Positions 48,801-59,231 are shown, counted from the first letter of the stretch. The stretch is 64,000 nt of DNA from Desulfosarcina sp. BuS5 (GCF_028752835.1 NZ_CP087952.1:1035041-1099040); one strand, 5' to 3'. Program-made: numbers and translations. The notes: generated by a model not told the origin, from the sequence alone.

Positions 48801-51800
48801 ATGAGTAAATCTGGAGAGACGCGTAACCCCGATTTTAAACCAGGGGATAATATCGGTGGTTACTCAATAAAGAAGCTGGTGGAATTAAAGGAGCAGGATT
48901 CGGTTTTTTACGAGCTGGAGCATATTGCAACCGGCGCAAAACATATCCATATCAGTTGTGATGATACGGAGAATACATTCAGCGTTGCATTCAAGACTGT
49001 TCCTTTTGATTCAACAGGCGTGGCCCATATACTTGAACATACTGTCCTGTGTGGTTCCGGCAAATTTCCTGTGCGGGATCCCTTTTTTTCGATGCTTAAA
49101 CGGAGTCTGAGCACTTTCATGAATGCTTTTACTTCTTCGGACTGGACTATGTATCCTTTTGCGACCCAGAACCGAAAAGATTTCTACAATCTCATGGATG
49201 TTTATCTGGATGCCGCTTTTTTTCCGAATATTGATGAACTCAGCTTCAAGCAGGAAGGTCATCGCATTGAGATAGAGGATAGCCCTGATGTCGGAGGAAA
49301 TAAAACAGGTCTCGTATATAAGGGCGTTGTATATAACGAGATGAAGGGCGCAATGTCGTCACCGGATCAGGTTATGGCACGCTCCCTTTTAAATGCGCTA
49401 TATCCGGACACTACTTATAGATTTAACTCCGGCGGAGAACCTTCAGATATACCGGATCTTACTCATGCGGGACTGGTTGCTTTTCATAAACGCTATTATC
49501 ATCCCAGCAATGCTTTTTTTTATACTTACGGAAATCTGCCGTTGGAAGATCATCTTGCTTTTATCGAAGAGCGTGTTTTAAGCCGGTTTGACAGGATAAA
49601 TCCTGATACTGAAGTCCCTTCACAAAAGCGCTGGACTGCTCCTAGAGAAGTGACATATTCATATCCTCTAGGGCAGAATGAAGATCCGGAAAAGAAGTGT
49701 CAGATATGCCTGGCCTGGCTCATATCGGATGTGCGGAATACATTTGAAAATTTGGTCAACAAAATAATAGGGCATATTCTCCTGGGGAACTCAGCCTCTC
49801 CCCTGCGCAAGGCACTTATAGATTCAGGCCTTGGATCCACTTTATGCGACGGAACCGGTTTTGACACGGATAACAGGGATACAATGTTCACGGCCGGCTT
49901 AAAGGATGTCGCGCGGTCTGACGGTCCTGAAATTGAAAGTATTATACTGAAAGTTATCCGGGATCTCGCAGGAAACGGCATCGATAAGAAGATGGTGGAA
50001 TCCGCACTGCATCAGATCGAGTTTCATCGCAAAGAGGTTACCAATACACCCTATCCGTATGGGATCAAACTCATGCTGCGTATAAGCAGCGCATGGTTTC
50101 ATGGGGGAGAACCGGAAGATATTCTTCAGTTCGACTCGCAGATCGAAAGAATCCGGCGGGAAGCTGCACGCGGGCAATTTTTTGAAGACCGGTTAAAGAA
50201 ATATTTTCTGGATAATAATCATAGAGTGCTCTTCACTCTTGTGCCGGATCAGGGAAAGTCTGCCAGGGAGGCTGCCAGGGTTGCGTCTGAGCTTGAAAAG
50301 ATCATGGAAGGTATGGCTCCCGGCAATCTGGAGAGCATTAAAAAGGATGCGGAAGATTTAAATAAACTCCAGGAAACCGATGAAGATCTTTCTATACTGC
50401 CGACCCTGGAACTGGAAGATATCCCTGCATCTGTGAATATCGTCAAAGAGTCCGGATCATATTCCCGGATTCCGGCAGCTTGCTATAAAAAGGCTACTTC
50501 AGGGATTTTTTATTTTACGGCTGCCCTGGGGATCAATGGTATAGATCAACGGCTCAGGCCGCTGATCCCTTTTTTTTGTCATGCTTTTTCCCGCGTCGGT
50601 ACTTTGCGGCATAATTATACTGAAATGGCGCAGCTCATAGATGAATACACAGGCGGGATAGGCGCATCCGCGCATGCGCGCACCAGTTTCGATGCTGCCG
50701 GGAATTGCATATCCTATATATCAGTGGGCGGGAAGTGCCTTGATAGGAACCAGGGAAAGCTGTTTGAAATAGTAGAAGATATCTTGACCGGCCTCATTTT
50801 TTCGGATCATGTGCGCCTTAAAAACCTTCTGCTTGAATACCGGGCAGCTCTTGAATCGATGGTTGTCCAAAACGGACATAGACTGGCCATATCTTTGGCA
50901 TCGAGAAATCTTGCGCCGGCCTGTACGCTGGGAGAAATATGGAACGGCATCCATCACTTGCAGGCTATCAAGAATATTACAGGAGATTTGACAGGGAAAA
51001 AACTTGCTTCCATTGCGGAGGATCTTAATGAAATAGGCAAGTCTCTTTTTTCGCGGAATAATTATGAACTTGCATTGATCGGTGAAGATCGCACTATTTT
51101 AAAGGCGGCGCCTTTTGCCGATGCATTGCAGAAAGAATTTGAAGTTGATTACAGGGTTGAGCCTGGTATATTTAGTTATGATCGTTTTATGCTTTCCGAT
51201 ATGGATCAGGATGATATTAATATCAGGGAAGGATGGAGCACTTCTACGTCAGTATCTTTTGTGGCTCAGTCGTTCAAGACGGTCCGTATGGGGCACGAAG
51301 ATGCCCCGGCTCTGTCTGTTATCAGTAAATTACTACGATCGCTCTTCCTTCACAGGGAGATAAGGGAAAAGGGTGGAGCTTACGGCGGGTTTGCTTTATA
51401 TAATTACGAAGATGGTATTTTCTCTTTTGGATCTTACAGGGATCCGCATATAGCGGCAACCTTGAAAGTATATGAAAATGCCTTTGATTTTATTAAAAAG
51501 GGTGCCTACGGAGAAGAAGATATTAAAGAAGCCATTCTTCAAAAATGTTCGGAGATAGATAAACCTGATCCCCCGGGCCCTGCTTCAAGAAGAGCTTTTC
51601 ACAGGAAACTTGTCGGTTTGACTGACAGCGCCCGAATGCATTTCAAGGAGCAGCTTCTATCTTTAACACGTGCCGGGGTTATGAAAACCGCAGAGAAATA
51701 TTTTAATAAAGAAAATAATAAGCAGTCTGTGGCGGTTATTTCGGGTGAAGAACAACTGGAGGAGGCGAATGCCAGGCTTACAGGCGAACCCTTGTCTATT

Positions 51801-51812
51801 AAGATGATTTAA
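48801..51812 (+). CDS. M16C zinc metalloprotease (presequence-protease/insulinase type)
   Basis: A 1003-aa two-lobed M16 protease. The inverted zinc motif HILEH (residues 76-80) with a downstream Glu in the helix VYNEMKGAMSS defines the active lobe. PFVRDPFF-like GKFPVRDPFFSMLKRSLSTFMNAFTSSDWTMYPFAT is typical of the PreP/M16C group. The C-terminal lobe has GGAYGGFALYNYEDGIFSFGSYRDPH. These enzymes degrade short peptides. No signal peptide is seen, so it acts in the cytoplasm. Confidence 0.93.
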   Translation: MSKSGETRNPDFKPGDNIGGYSIKKLVELKEQDSVFYELEHIATGAKHIHISCDDTENTFSVAFKTVPFDSTGVAHILEHTVLCGSGKFPVRDPFFSMLKRSLSTFMNAFTSSDWTMYPFATQNRKDFYNLMDVYLDAAFFPNIDELSFKQEGHRIEIEDSPDVGGNKTGLVYKGVVYNEMKGAMSSPDQVMARSLLNALYPDTTYRFNSGGEPSDIPDLTHAGLVAFHKRYYHPSNAFFYTYGNLPLEDHLAFIEERVLSRFDRINPDTEVPSQKRWTAPREVTYSYPLGQNEDPEKKCQICLAWLISDVRNTFENLVNKIIGHILLGNSASPLRKALIDSGLGSTLCDGTGFDTDNRDTMFTAGLKDVARSDGPEIESIILKVIRDLAGNGIDKKMVESALHQIEFHRKEVTNTPYPYGIKLMLRISSAWFHGGEPEDILQFDSQIERIRREAARGQFFEDRLKKYFLDNNHRVLFTLVPDQGKSAREAARVASELEKIMEGMAPGNLESIKKDAEDLNKLQETDEDLSILPTLELEDIPASVNIVKESGSYSRIPAACYKKATSGIFYFTAALGINGIDQRLRPLIPFFCHAFSRVGTLRHNYTEMAQLIDEYTGGIGASAHARTSFDAAGNCISYISVGGKCLDRNQGKLFEIVEDILTGLIFSDHVRLKNLLLEYRAALESMVVQNGHRLAISLASRNLAPACTLGEIWNGIHHLQAIKNITGDLTGKKLASIAEDLNEIGKSLFSRNNYELALIGEDRTILKAAPFADALQKEFEVDYRVEPGIFSYDRFMLSDMDQDDINIREGWSTSTSVSFVAQSFKTVRMGHEDAPALSVISKLLRSLFLHREIREKGGAYGGFALYNYEDGIFSFGSYRDPHIAATLKVYENAFDFIKKGAYGEEDIKEAILQKCSEIDKPDPPGPASRRAFHRKLVGLTDSARMHFKEQLLSLTRAGVMKTAEKYFNKENNKQSVAVISGEEQLEEANARLTGEPLSIKMI

Positions 51813-51823
51813 AGGCTTCATAT

Positions 51824-52756
51824 ATGATGAAAATTGCAGTTATAGGCGCCGGAGCAATGGGTTCGATATTCGGAGCGATGCTTTCGGGGGCAGCGGATGT
51901 TTTTCTTATCGACCCGTTTGAAGAGCATGTTAAGGAAATTAATTCTAAAGGCCTTATTATAGAATATAATAACGACTCAAACAAAAAATATAATATTATC
52001 GCCTGCACTGATACCTCAATCATCAAATCCAGGGTCGATCTGGCAATTATTTTTACAAAATCCTATGCTACTGCGCAGGCGGCTATGACAGCCTTATCGA
52101 TCCTGGATGAGCGCGGGCTTGCGCTTACATTGCAGAATGGGCTGGGCAATCTGGAAATCATTGCGGGAATTGTGGGGGATGACCGGGCAGTTGCAGGTGT
52201 GACTTCTCACGGCGGCACAATGGTATGCCCCGGGGCTGTTAGGCATGCCGGGATTGGGCCCACTCATATAGCCGGGAACCAGCGGAACAGTGAGGCTGTA
52301 AAACGTGTAGTCGAGACTTTTAACTCTGCGGGAATAGAGACGGATATCTCCGGCAATCTCGATGGCCTGATTTGGGGCAAGTTGATTATTAATGTCGGTA
52401 TAAATGCTCTGGCGGCAATTCTTAAAGTAGAGAACGGTTTTTTAGGCAAAACTGTTGAGGTGGAAAATCTTATGGCCCGCGCTGTATGGGAGGCTGTAAA
52501 CATTGCAGATGCTTTAAACATCAAATTGCCTTATAAGGACCCCCTGGAGCAGGTAAAAAAAGTTTGCAGGAATACAGCCGGGAACAGGGCAAGTATGCTG
52601 CAGGATATTTTAAGAGGTGCTCGAACAGAGGTTGGTGTTATCAACGGAGCTATTGTTGAGAAAGGCAGGGAGATTGGGCTTCCAACTCCATATAACATTT
52701 TTTTGTCGGAAATTATTGAAGCTCTTGAGGCTACTTCGGAAAACCGGTGCAGGTAA
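51824..52756 (+). CDS. panE: 2-dehydropantoate 2-reductase
   Basis: An NADPH enzyme that reduces ketopantoate to pantoate in the pantothenate/CoA pathway. The N-terminal Rossmann motif is KIAVIGAGAMGSIFGAML. Family motifs are LTLQNGLGN (about 103-111), VTSHGGTMVCPG, and WGKLIINVGINALAAIL with the catalytic Lys. SMLQDILRGARTEVGVINGAIVEKG is also typical. It precedes panB, which makes the substrate. The first or second ATG (51824/51827) can start the frame. Confidence 0.94.
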   Translation: MMKIAVIGAGAMGSIFGAMLSGAADVFLIDPFEEHVKEINSKGLIIEYNNDSNKKYNIIACTDTSIIKSRVDLAIIFTKSYATAQAAMTALSILDERGLALTLQNGLGNLEIIAGIVGDDRAVAGVTSHGGTMVCPGAVRHAGIGPTHIAGNQRNSEAVKRVVETFNSAGIETDISGNLDGLIWGKLIINVGINALAAILKVENGFLGKTVEVENLMARAVWEAVNIADALNIKLPYKDPLEQVKKVCRNTAGNRASMLQDILRGARTEVGVINGAIVEKGREIGLPTPYNIFLSEIIEALEATSENRCR

Positions 52757-52781
52757 TTTTTTTATATGAAAGAGATATCAA

Positions 52782-52844
52782 CCCGTAGGGGTGCCCCTTG
52801 CGCGAGCCCTTACAGGGCAACCACAAAGGATTGCCCCTACAGGG
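52782..52844. repeat. Imperfect palindrome CCCGTAGGGG...CCCCTACAGGG
   Basis: The outer arms CCCGTAGGGGTG and TGCCCCTACAGGG pair, with an inner GCCCTTACAGGGC stem. It lies between panE and panB and is of a GC-rich repeat type common between bacterial genes (CCGTAGGGGCA). It could fold in the panE-panB transcript. It ends just before the panB RBS (AAAGGAGAA). Confidence 0.6.
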
Positions 52845-52861
52845 TGCAAAGGAGAATATAG

Positions 52862-53698
52862 ATGGAGCAGCAGGCTAAATTGACCGTTCTTGATGTAAGG
52901 GCACGGAAAAGTAGTGGGTCTATGATAACTTCTCTTACAGCCTATGATTACCCATGGGCTCTCTTGATCGACAAAGCCGGCATTGATATAATACTTGTCG
53001 GTGATTCTCTTGGAATGGTGGTTTTAGGTTATGAGGATACTGTAGCCGTCACTATGAATGAGATGGTACACCATACAAGGGCAGTCAGCAGGGCCGTTAA
53101 ACGTTCTCTTGTGGTGGGCGACATGCCTTTTGGCTCTTATAATTCATCGTTTGAAAAGGCAGTGGAGAATGCCACCAGACTGATAAAAGAGGGCGGCGCA
53201 GATTCGGTTAAGTTGGAAGGAGGGAAAAATATGGCTCCTGTCGTAGAGACTATAGTAAAAGCAGGTATTCCTGTTCAAGGACACATAGGCCTTACACCTC
53301 AGACTGTATCGGCCCTTGGAGGGTACAAGGCACAGGGCAAGAGCGCTGAGGCTGCCAGGGCTTTGATAGAAGATGCCAGGGCACTTGAAGATGCGGGCTG
53401 TTTTTCTATAGTGCTGGAGGCTGTTACTGCACAGATAGCAAGGATGGTAACAGAGGCTGTTTCCATTCCGACCATAGGTATCGGTTCCGGCATACATTGT
53501 GATGGACAGGTCCTTGTGACCCATGATATGGTCGGCCTGTTCGATCGTTTTACTCCGAAATTTGTAAAGCAATATGCTAAAATTAATGAATCAATTAATC
53601 AAGCCATCATTTCATATAAAGAGGATGTTGAAAAAAGAAGGTTCCCTGGAGAAAAACATGCTTTTAATATAAAGGCTGATGAGCTTGAAAAGGTCTGA
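52862..53698 (+). CDS. panB: 3-methyl-2-oxobutanoate hydroxymethyltransferase
   Basis: It makes ketopantoate from alpha-ketoisovalerate and methylene-tetrahydrofolate. A TIM-barrel with SLTAYDYPWALLIDKAGIDIILVGDSLGMVVLGYE, VGDMPFGSYN, VKLEGG, GHIGLTPQ and TIGIGSGIHCDGQVLVTHDMVGLF, all canonical. Length 278 aa is normal. The stop codon is followed immediately by repeat family 1 copy C. Confidence 0.96.
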   Translation: MEQQAKLTVLDVRARKSSGSMITSLTAYDYPWALLIDKAGIDIILVGDSLGMVVLGYEDTVAVTMNEMVHHTRAVSRAVKRSLVVGDMPFGSYNSSFEKAVENATRLIKEGGADSVKLEGGKNMAPVVETIVKAGIPVQGHIGLTPQTVSALGGYKAQGKSAEAARALIEDARALEDAGCFSIVLEAVTAQIARMVTEAVSIPTIGIGSGIHCDGQVLVTHDMVGLFDRFTPKFVKQYAKINESINQAIISYKEDVEKRRFPGEKHAFNIKADELEKV

Positions 53699-53804
53699 TA
53701 TAGATTGTCACATAAAATAATTTTACTGCGTTATCGGTCGTCGGAGTATTACAATATGCCTTCCTCCCTCTGGCCTTGTGAAATTAATTATGTGACAATC
53801 TATA
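53699..53804. repeat. Palindromic repeat family 1, copy C
   Basis: The arms ATAGATTGTCACATAA and TTATGTGACAATCTAT are perfectly complementary and start 1 bp after the panB stop codon. The core TGCGTTATCGGTCGTCG...CTCCCTCTGGCCTTGTG matches copies A and B. It ends 15 bp before the next start codon, overlapping the region of its RBS. Confidence 0.8.
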
Positions 53805-53818
53805 GAAAGGTTGGCAGA

Positions 53819-54925
53819 ATGAAGAGCAAAGTATATTTTATAAATTTGAGAGCTACTTTTAGAGAAAATTTTGTTGCCAAGATTGACAGGCTGTTAAAGA
53901 CAGCGGGCCTTGCTAAAACTGTTTCCAAAAGAGATTTGGTGGCTGTAAAACTTCATTTTGGGGAATTGGGCAATACGGCCTTTATTCGTCCTGTTTTTAT
54001 TAGAAAAATAGTACATGCAATTAAAGAAACGGGGGGTGTTCCTTTTCTTACAGATTCTAACACGCTTTATGCAGGTACACGGAGTGATTCCCCTCACCAT
54101 ATTATGACTGCAATTCAGAATGGTTTTGCGTTTTCCGTAGTTGATGCTCCAATTATTATTGCAGACGGGTTAAGGGGTAGAAGTGAAACCCCTGTCATAA
54201 TCAACCAGAAGAATTTTGAGAAAGTTTATATCGGATCAGATATTATTAATGCGGATTCTTTTGTTGCAGTTGCGCACTTTAAGGGGCATGAGCTGACCGG
54301 TTTTGGTGGTACTATTAAAAACATAGGTATGGGATGTGCATCAAGGAAGGGAAAGCTGGCCCAGCATTCAACCCTTTCTCCTAAAGTTGTGAAGAAAACA
54401 TGTATAGGCTGCGGGGATTGCGTCAGTCATTGTTCACAAGATGCGATCTCTATTATTAATGAAAAAGCAGTGATAGATCAGGAAAAATGCATAGGCTGCG
54501 GGGATTGCATTATAATATGTCCCAACAGCGCGGTACAGATTCAGTGGAATCAGAGTATACCGGTTTTTCTGGAAAATTTGGTCGAATATACAAAGGGGGT
54601 TTTAACAGGAAAAGAGAGCAAAGCTCTGTTTGTTAATTTTATAACCAATGTTTCGCCTGCATGTGATTGTATGCCTCTTAACGATGCACCCATAGTAAGG
54701 GATATCGGAGTAGTAGCATCAACCGACCCTGTTGCCATAGATCAGGCATCGGTGGATCTTGTGAATAAAGAAGAATCGATTAAGAGTTCCTGTCTTAAAA
54801 TAAATACTTCACCCGGTGAAGACAAATTCAGGGGGATATATCCAAAAGTTGACTGGACTATACAACTGGATTATGCGGAAAAGTTGGGGCTTGGAACCAG
54901 GAATTATGAGCTGGTTGAGATATGA
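53819..54925 (+). CDS. DUF362 ferredoxin-like iron-sulfur protein
   Basis: The start at ATG 53819 is chosen because of GAAAGG before it; the frame extends upstream only through the palindromic repeat. Residues 1-175 are a DUF362 domain (VAVKLHFGELGNTAFIRP, FLTDSNTLYAGTR, HFKGHELTGFGGTIKNIGMGCASRKGK). Two 4Fe-4S binding motifs follow, CIGCGDCVSHCSQDA and CIGCGDCIIICPNSA. The tail carries DVGVVASTDPVAIDQA-like VASTDPVAIDQASVDL. The protein is probably an electron carrier or Fe-S flavoprotein partner common in anaerobes. Its substrate is unknown. Confidence 0.9.
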   Translation: MKSKVYFINLRATFRENFVAKIDRLLKTAGLAKTVSKRDLVAVKLHFGELGNTAFIRPVFIRKIVHAIKETGGVPFLTDSNTLYAGTRSDSPHHIMTAIQNGFAFSVVDAPIIIADGLRGRSETPVIINQKNFEKVYIGSDIINADSFVAVAHFKGHELTGFGGTIKNIGMGCASRKGKLAQHSTLSPKVVKKTCIGCGDCVSHCSQDAISIINEKAVIDQEKCIGCGDCIIICPNSAVQIQWNQSIPVFLENLVEYTKGVLTGKESKALFVNFITNVSPACDCMPLNDAPIVRDIGVVASTDPVAIDQASVDLVNKEESIKSSCLKINTSPGEDKFRGIYPKVDWTIQLDYAEKLGLGTRNYELVEI

Positions 54926-54936
54926 CTTTTTTTAAT

Positions 54937-54972
54937 GGGGGGGCAAGTTTTTATTAATGAAGACTTGCCCCC
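54937..54972. terminator. Hairpin between convergent DUF362 and cspA genes
   Basis: GGGGGGCAAGT and ACTTGCCCCCC form an 11-bp perfect GC-rich stem with a 13-bp loop, between two converging genes. This is the position of a bidirectional terminator, although a run of U is not seen after the stem on either strand. Confidence 0.65.
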
Positions 54973-54995
54973 CAGAATAGATCAGGATAGATATG

Positions 54996-55211
<216 letters not shown>

Positions 55212-55433
55212 TTAAAAAAAAATTTTAACCATAGCTCCTGACTTCAGGGTTACTATCTTCATAGGATATAACAATCCATCAGCAAGAAACCACTCTGTAC
55301 CTTCTGTTGCTATTAATATAAAAACAAGATGCTTGTCAAACATTAAATGGAGATTTATGAAAAAATTTATAACATTATAACAAATATATAAAAATTCATT
55401 ATGTTATAATGGTGTTAGGAGACAAGTATAAAT

Positions 55434-55558
55434 AAGTTATACAGATTGCGCCGTAATTTTGTTTGTTTTCAAGGCGCGTCAAGGCTTACATAACGAGTTA
55501 TGTAAGCCTTGACGGAACATAGAAAACAAGCAAAAGGGCAAGCAAGATGTATAAGTTG
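55434..55558. repeat. Palindromic repeat family 2, copy 2 (inverted)
   Basis: Outer arms AAGTTATACA and TGTATAAGTT are imperfectly complementary. Inside, a perfect 15-bp stem (CAAGGCTTACATAAC and GTTATGTAAGCCTTG) is flanked by TTTGTTTTCAAGGCG and GAAAACAAGCAAAAGGGCAAG. The flanking blocks match family 2 copy 1 at 38363-38494 read on the other strand, while stem and arm sequences differ. It lies in the gene-free 480 bp between cspA and the metallo-beta-lactamase gene. Confidence 0.7.
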
Positions 55559-55682
55559 TTTTTACTTGACGACTTAGGTTCTCATTCTTGATAAAGCAAA
55601 CCTGAACCAAATCTGTAGGGGTTCAAAATTTTGCCCCCTACTTTTGGGGCTTGCTGAAGGATGCCTGAGAATCTATAGTTCC

Positions 55683-56471
55683 TCATTTATCAAGAATGAA
55701 AATCTGACAACCATCATCCTGCCTTGCGACAGTAAGTTGTGCTTTGTATCCTTTTGTGGCCTCGCTGACAATATTCAAAGCTTTTTCGGGATGATTGTTT
55801 GTTTCACTGAGGTGTGCCAGTATAACATAACGCAGGTCATTGCATATAATATCCTTTAACAGGTTTTTCGCTTCCGAATTAGAGAGATGTCCGGTCCGGC
55901 TTTTTATCCGCTGTTTTAAATGCCATGGATAGGGTCCGTTTACAAGCATGTCAGTGTCATGATTAGCTTCAAGTATAATTAATGAGCAGCCTTTAAGGTG
56001 CTCCTTTACCATCCGGGTTGCAATACCAAGGTCGGTGGCAATGCCTATCTTTGTTCCGTTGCTGCTTAGGGTAAAACCGGAAGAGTCCACTGCATCATGG
56101 GATGTAGAGAAAGGGTGGATTGTTAATGTCTTTATCGTAAATTGAGAGCCTTGCTCGAAATATTCCTTTTGGGCAATAGTTCCTATTCGTGATATTGCCG
56201 CTGTTTCTGTCTTGCGGCTAATAAAGACCGGCAGGTTAAATCGCCTTGAAAGTACTCCAACCCCTCCAATGTGATCCGTATGTTCATGGGATACAAGAAC
56301 TGCATCTATATGATTAGGGTCAATCCCTTTTGATTGAAGCCTCCGCTCTATTTCAATCCCCGAAAGCCCTGCATCTACAAGTATTGAGGTGGAGCCGTCT
56401 GAAATATAAATTGAATTTCCTTTGCTCCCACTTGCCAGCATGCATACTGAAAAGGTATCTTTGCTTTTCAT
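55683..56471 (-). CDS. MBL-fold metallohydrolase, YycJ/WalJ type
   Basis: A 262-aa metallo-beta-lactamase fold protein. It opens SVCMLASGSKGNSIYI, has the metal motif SHEHTDHIGG (residues about 61-70) and later His/Asp ligands in FSTSHDAVDSSG and GHLSNSEAKNLL. The family, related to YycJ, consists of probable 5'-3' single-strand DNA exonucleases. It lies downstream of dut on the same strand with a 51-bp gap. Confidence 0.9.
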   Translation of the reverse strand: MKSKDTFSVCMLASGSKGNSIYISDGSTSILVDAGLSGIEIERRLQSKGIDPNHIDAVLVSHEHTDHIGGVGVLSRRFNLPVFISRKTETAAISRIGTIAQKEYFEQGSQFTIKTLTIHPFSTSHDAVDSSGFTLSSNGTKIGIATDLGIATRMVKEHLKGCSLIILEANHDTDMLVNGPYPWHLKQRIKSRTGHLSNSEAKNLLKDIICNDLRYVILAHLSETNNHPEKALNIVSEATKGYKAQLTVARQDDGCQIFILDK

Positions 56472-56522
56472 AACATAAGGAGTGATCCTTGTGATCGTCC
56501 GATGGCTTTGGCCGCCCTATTT

Positions 56523-56981
56523 TTAAATGCCGGTATGTCCAAAACCGCCGGTATTACGTTCTGTAGTATCGAGCGCTTCAACAAGTTTTATTTCTGCCTG
56601 GCAGGCTCGTTTAATTACCATCTGTGCTATTCTGTCACCCCTGTGAAAGGTATAATCCTGCTTACCCAGATTGATCACAGGTATCATAATTTCTCCGCGA
56701 TAATCAGCATCTATTGTCCCTGGAGAATTGATAAGACCGATTCCATGTTTAACTGCTAACCCGCTCCTGGGCCGGATTTGGGCTTCGTATCCATCCGGGA
56801 GGGCAATGGCAATACCTGTAGGCATAAGAGATATTTCTCCCTTTTTTAAAGTCAGATCCTGCTCAATGGCTACGGCAAGATCCATACCGGCTGATTTTGG
56901 TGTCATATAGGAGGGCAGGGGTATATCTGAATCGGCCCCTGGCCTCAGTCGTAGCAGTTTTATGCTTGGTGAAGGGTCCAT
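56523..56981 (-). CDS. dut: dUTP diphosphatase
   Basis: It hydrolyses dUTP to dUMP, preventing uracil in DNA. The five trimeric dUTPase motifs are present: [41 protein letters not shown] and the C-terminal P-loop-like [10 protein letters not shown]. Length 152 aa is standard. It starts 10 bp after the pnp stop on the same strand, so it may be co-transcribed with pnp. Confidence 0.95.
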   Translation of the reverse strand: MDPSPSIKLLRLRPGADSDIPLPSYMTPKSAGMDLAVAIEQDLTLKKGEISLMPTGIAIALPDGYEAQIRPRSGLAVKHGIGLINSPGTIDADYRGEIMIPVINLGKQDYTFHRGDRIAQMVIKRACQAEIKLVEALDTTERNTGGFGHTGI

Positions 56982-56991
56982 TAAATTCAGT

Positions 56992-59061
56992 TTAAAGGAG
57001 TACCTTGTGGCTTAATCGTATTTTCCCATTGCTTATATCCAGAACCTTGACCTTTAAGGTGTCCCCTTCCTTTACGATATCTGTAACCTTTGCAACCCTC
57101 TGTTTGGCAAGCTGTGATATGTGGCAAAGTCCGTCGGTGCCGGGGAAAAGTTGCACAAAGGCGCCAAAGTCCATTATTTTGACAACCGTTCCTTCGTATA
57201 CTTTACCGACCTCAGCTTCCCTGGTAATTTCCTTTATCAGGTTGAGAGCCGTATCAGAATCCTCCTGAGATGTAGCGGCAATTTTTAAAAGGCCTGAATC
57301 GTCAATGGAAATTTGGGTATTGCTTTCACTCTGGATGGATCTTATAACCTTTCCGCCCGGGCCGATGATTTCACGTATTTTGTCCGGATTAACCTTGATT
57401 GTAATTATTTTAGGTGCATGCTGAGATATCTCTTTACGGGGTTTGGTAAGTTCTTCAAGCATCTTGTCGAGTATATGCAGCCGTCCGGCATGGGCCTGCT
57501 GAAGAGCTTTTTCCATTATTTCCCTGGAGAGCTCAAGTATCTTAATATCCATCTGAAGCGCTGTGATTCCGTTCTTTGTACCTGTAACCTTGAAATCCAT
57601 ATCTCCGGTATGATCTTCATCTCCAAGGATATCGGAGAGGATTACAACCTGGTCATCTTGCTTTACAAGTCCCATTGCTATTCCGGATACCGGTTCTTTT
57701 ATTGGAACACCACCGTCCATAAGCGCCAGTATGCCTGCGCATACTGTTCCCATTGAAGATGAACCGTTCGATTCTAAAACTTCCGATACAATTCTGATGG
57801 TATAGTCAAAATCTTCTTTGGCAGGCAGAACTCTTTCTATGGCTCTGGTTGAAAGACCGCCATGTCCTATATCCCTGCGGCTCGGCCCTCCCAGACGTTT
57901 TGTTTCACCTACGGAATATGGAGGAAAATTGTAATGGAGCATAAAAGGCCTTGTTTCATCACCGCTTAGCGTTTCAATCCGTTGCTCATCCTGGCTGGAG
58001 CCGAGAGTCATCACTCCCAGCACCTGGGTTTCACCTCTTGTGAATAATGCACTGCCGTGGGGTCTGGGCAAAATACCGGCTTCGCAGGTGATAGGCCTGA
58101 TTTCGTCAAATTCTCTTCCGTCAATACGGCGGCCTTCTTTAAGGATCAAATTCCGAGAGATAGTTTTTTTTATTTCATCGAGGTATTCTGATATTTCATT
58201 TTTACGTTCCTGATATTCCTCCGGCAAAGCTGTCATGATTTCTGCTTTGGCTGTTCTGAATGCTTGCCGGCGTTGAATCTTTTCAGGTATCAGGATAGCT
58301 TCCCGCATTGGGGAAGATGCAAGTGCTTTTACCTTTTCAAAAAGCTCAATATCTTTACCGGGAGGTGAGAACGCTCTTTTTGGTAATCCGGCGGCTTCTT
58401 TCAGTTTGATCTGCATATCGATGATCGGCTGCATTTCTTTGTGTCCGAAAAAGATGGCTTCGATCATGTCGGCTTCATTTACTATATCGGCTCCGCCTTC
58501 AACCATTACAACACCGGTTTTTGAACCGGCTACAATAATGTTTATATCGCTTTTGGCGCATTCATCAATGGTCGGATTGGCAATAAATTGTCCTTCTACC
58601 CTGGCTACACGTACAGATGCAATCGGGCCTGCGAAAGGGATATCGGATATTTCCAGGGCCGCTGAAGCCCCGACCATGGCAATCACATCGGGATCGTTTT
58701 CTTTATCCATGGAGAGTACTGTTGCAATAACCTGGATTTCACAGCAGTAACCTTTGGGGAACAATGGCCGTATAGGTCTGTCTATCAGACGGGCCGTCAA
58801 GGTCTCTTTTTCACTTGGTCTGCCTATTTCACGTCTGAAATAATTACCGGGGATTCTGCCTGCGGCATAAATTTTTTCCTGATATTCAACACTGAGTGGC
58901 AAAAAATCGCCCTGTTTTTCATCAAATGAAGAGACAACTGTAACCAATACTATGGTTTCTCCGTATTGAACCGTAACAGATCCGGAAGCTTGTTTGGCAA
59001 CCTTCCCTGTCTGTATAGTCATTGTTTTGTCGCCAATTTTCGCCTTAAATAATAGTTCCAT
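56992..59061 (-). CDS. pnp: Polyribonucleotide nucleotidyltransferase (PNPase)
   Basis: A 3'-5' phosphorolytic exoribonuclease of the degradosome. Two RNase PH domains are separated by a helical domain: the first with [26 protein letters not shown], the second with [19 protein letters not shown] and the catalytic region [20 protein letters not shown] domain ([16 protein letters not shown]) and an S1 domain ([28 protein letters not shown]) follow. The RBS AAGGAA precedes ATG 59061. The leader contains repeat family 1 copy D. Confidence 0.97.
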   Translation of the reverse strand: MELLFKAKIGDKTMTIQTGKVAKQASGSVTVQYGETIVLVTVVSSFDEKQGDFLPLSVEYQEKIYAAGRIPGNYFRREIGRPSEKETLTARLIDRPIRPLFPKGYCCEIQVIATVLSMDKENDPDVIAMVGASAALEISDIPFAGPIASVRVARVEGQFIANPTIDECAKSDINIIVAGSKTGVVMVEGGADIVNEADMIEAIFFGHKEMQPIIDMQIKLKEAAGLPKRAFSPPGKDIELFEKVKALASSPMREAILIPEKIQRRQAFRTAKAEIMTALPEEYQERKNEISEYLDEIKKTISRNLILKEGRRIDGREFDEIRPITCEAGILPRPHGSALFTRGETQVLGVMTLGSSQDEQRIETLSGDETRPFMLHYNFPPYSVGETKRLGGPSRRDIGHGGLSTRAIERVLPAKEDFDYTIRIVSEVLESNGSSSMGTVCAGILALMDGGVPIKEPVSGIAMGLVKQDDQVVILSDILGDEDHTGDMDFKVTGTKNGITALQMDIKILELSREIMEKALQQAHAGRLHILDKMLEELTKPRKEISQHAPKIITIKVNPDKIREIIGPGGKVIRSIQSESNTQISIDDSGLLKIAATSQEDSDTALNLIKEITREAEVGKVYEGTVVKIMDFGAFVQLFPGTDGLCHISQLAKQRVAKVTDIVKEGDTLKVKVLDISNGKIRLSHKVLL

Positions 59062-59088
59062 ATATTTTCCTTAATTCTATACTTAATT

Positions 59089-59197
59089 ATATAGATCGTC
59101 ACATAATTAATTTCACAAGGATAGAGTGAGGAGATAATACTAATCGTATATCTCCGATCGATAACGCAGTGAAATTATTTATGTGACGGTCTATATA
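59089..59197. repeat. Palindromic repeat family 1, copy D, in the rpsO-pnp intergenic region
   Basis: TATAGATCGTCACATAA and TTATGTGACGGTCTATA pair as outer arms, extended by AATTTCAC and GTGAAATT. The core is inverted relative to copies A-C (AAGG...CGATCGATAACGCA). It sits between rpsO and pnp, 28 bp upstream of the pnp ATG, so the pnp leader would fold into this long hairpin. In E. coli the same position carries an RNase III-processed stem that mediates pnp autocontrol. Confidence 0.78.
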
Positions 59198-59231
59198 TCC
59201 CGCAAGCTCCAGGAGAGGAGTAAGAAGAAGA

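Noticed and set aside
52782-52861. Possible riboswitch upstream of panB
   Set aside because: The GC-rich palindrome matches a common dispersed repeat type, and no known riboswitch motif was seen.
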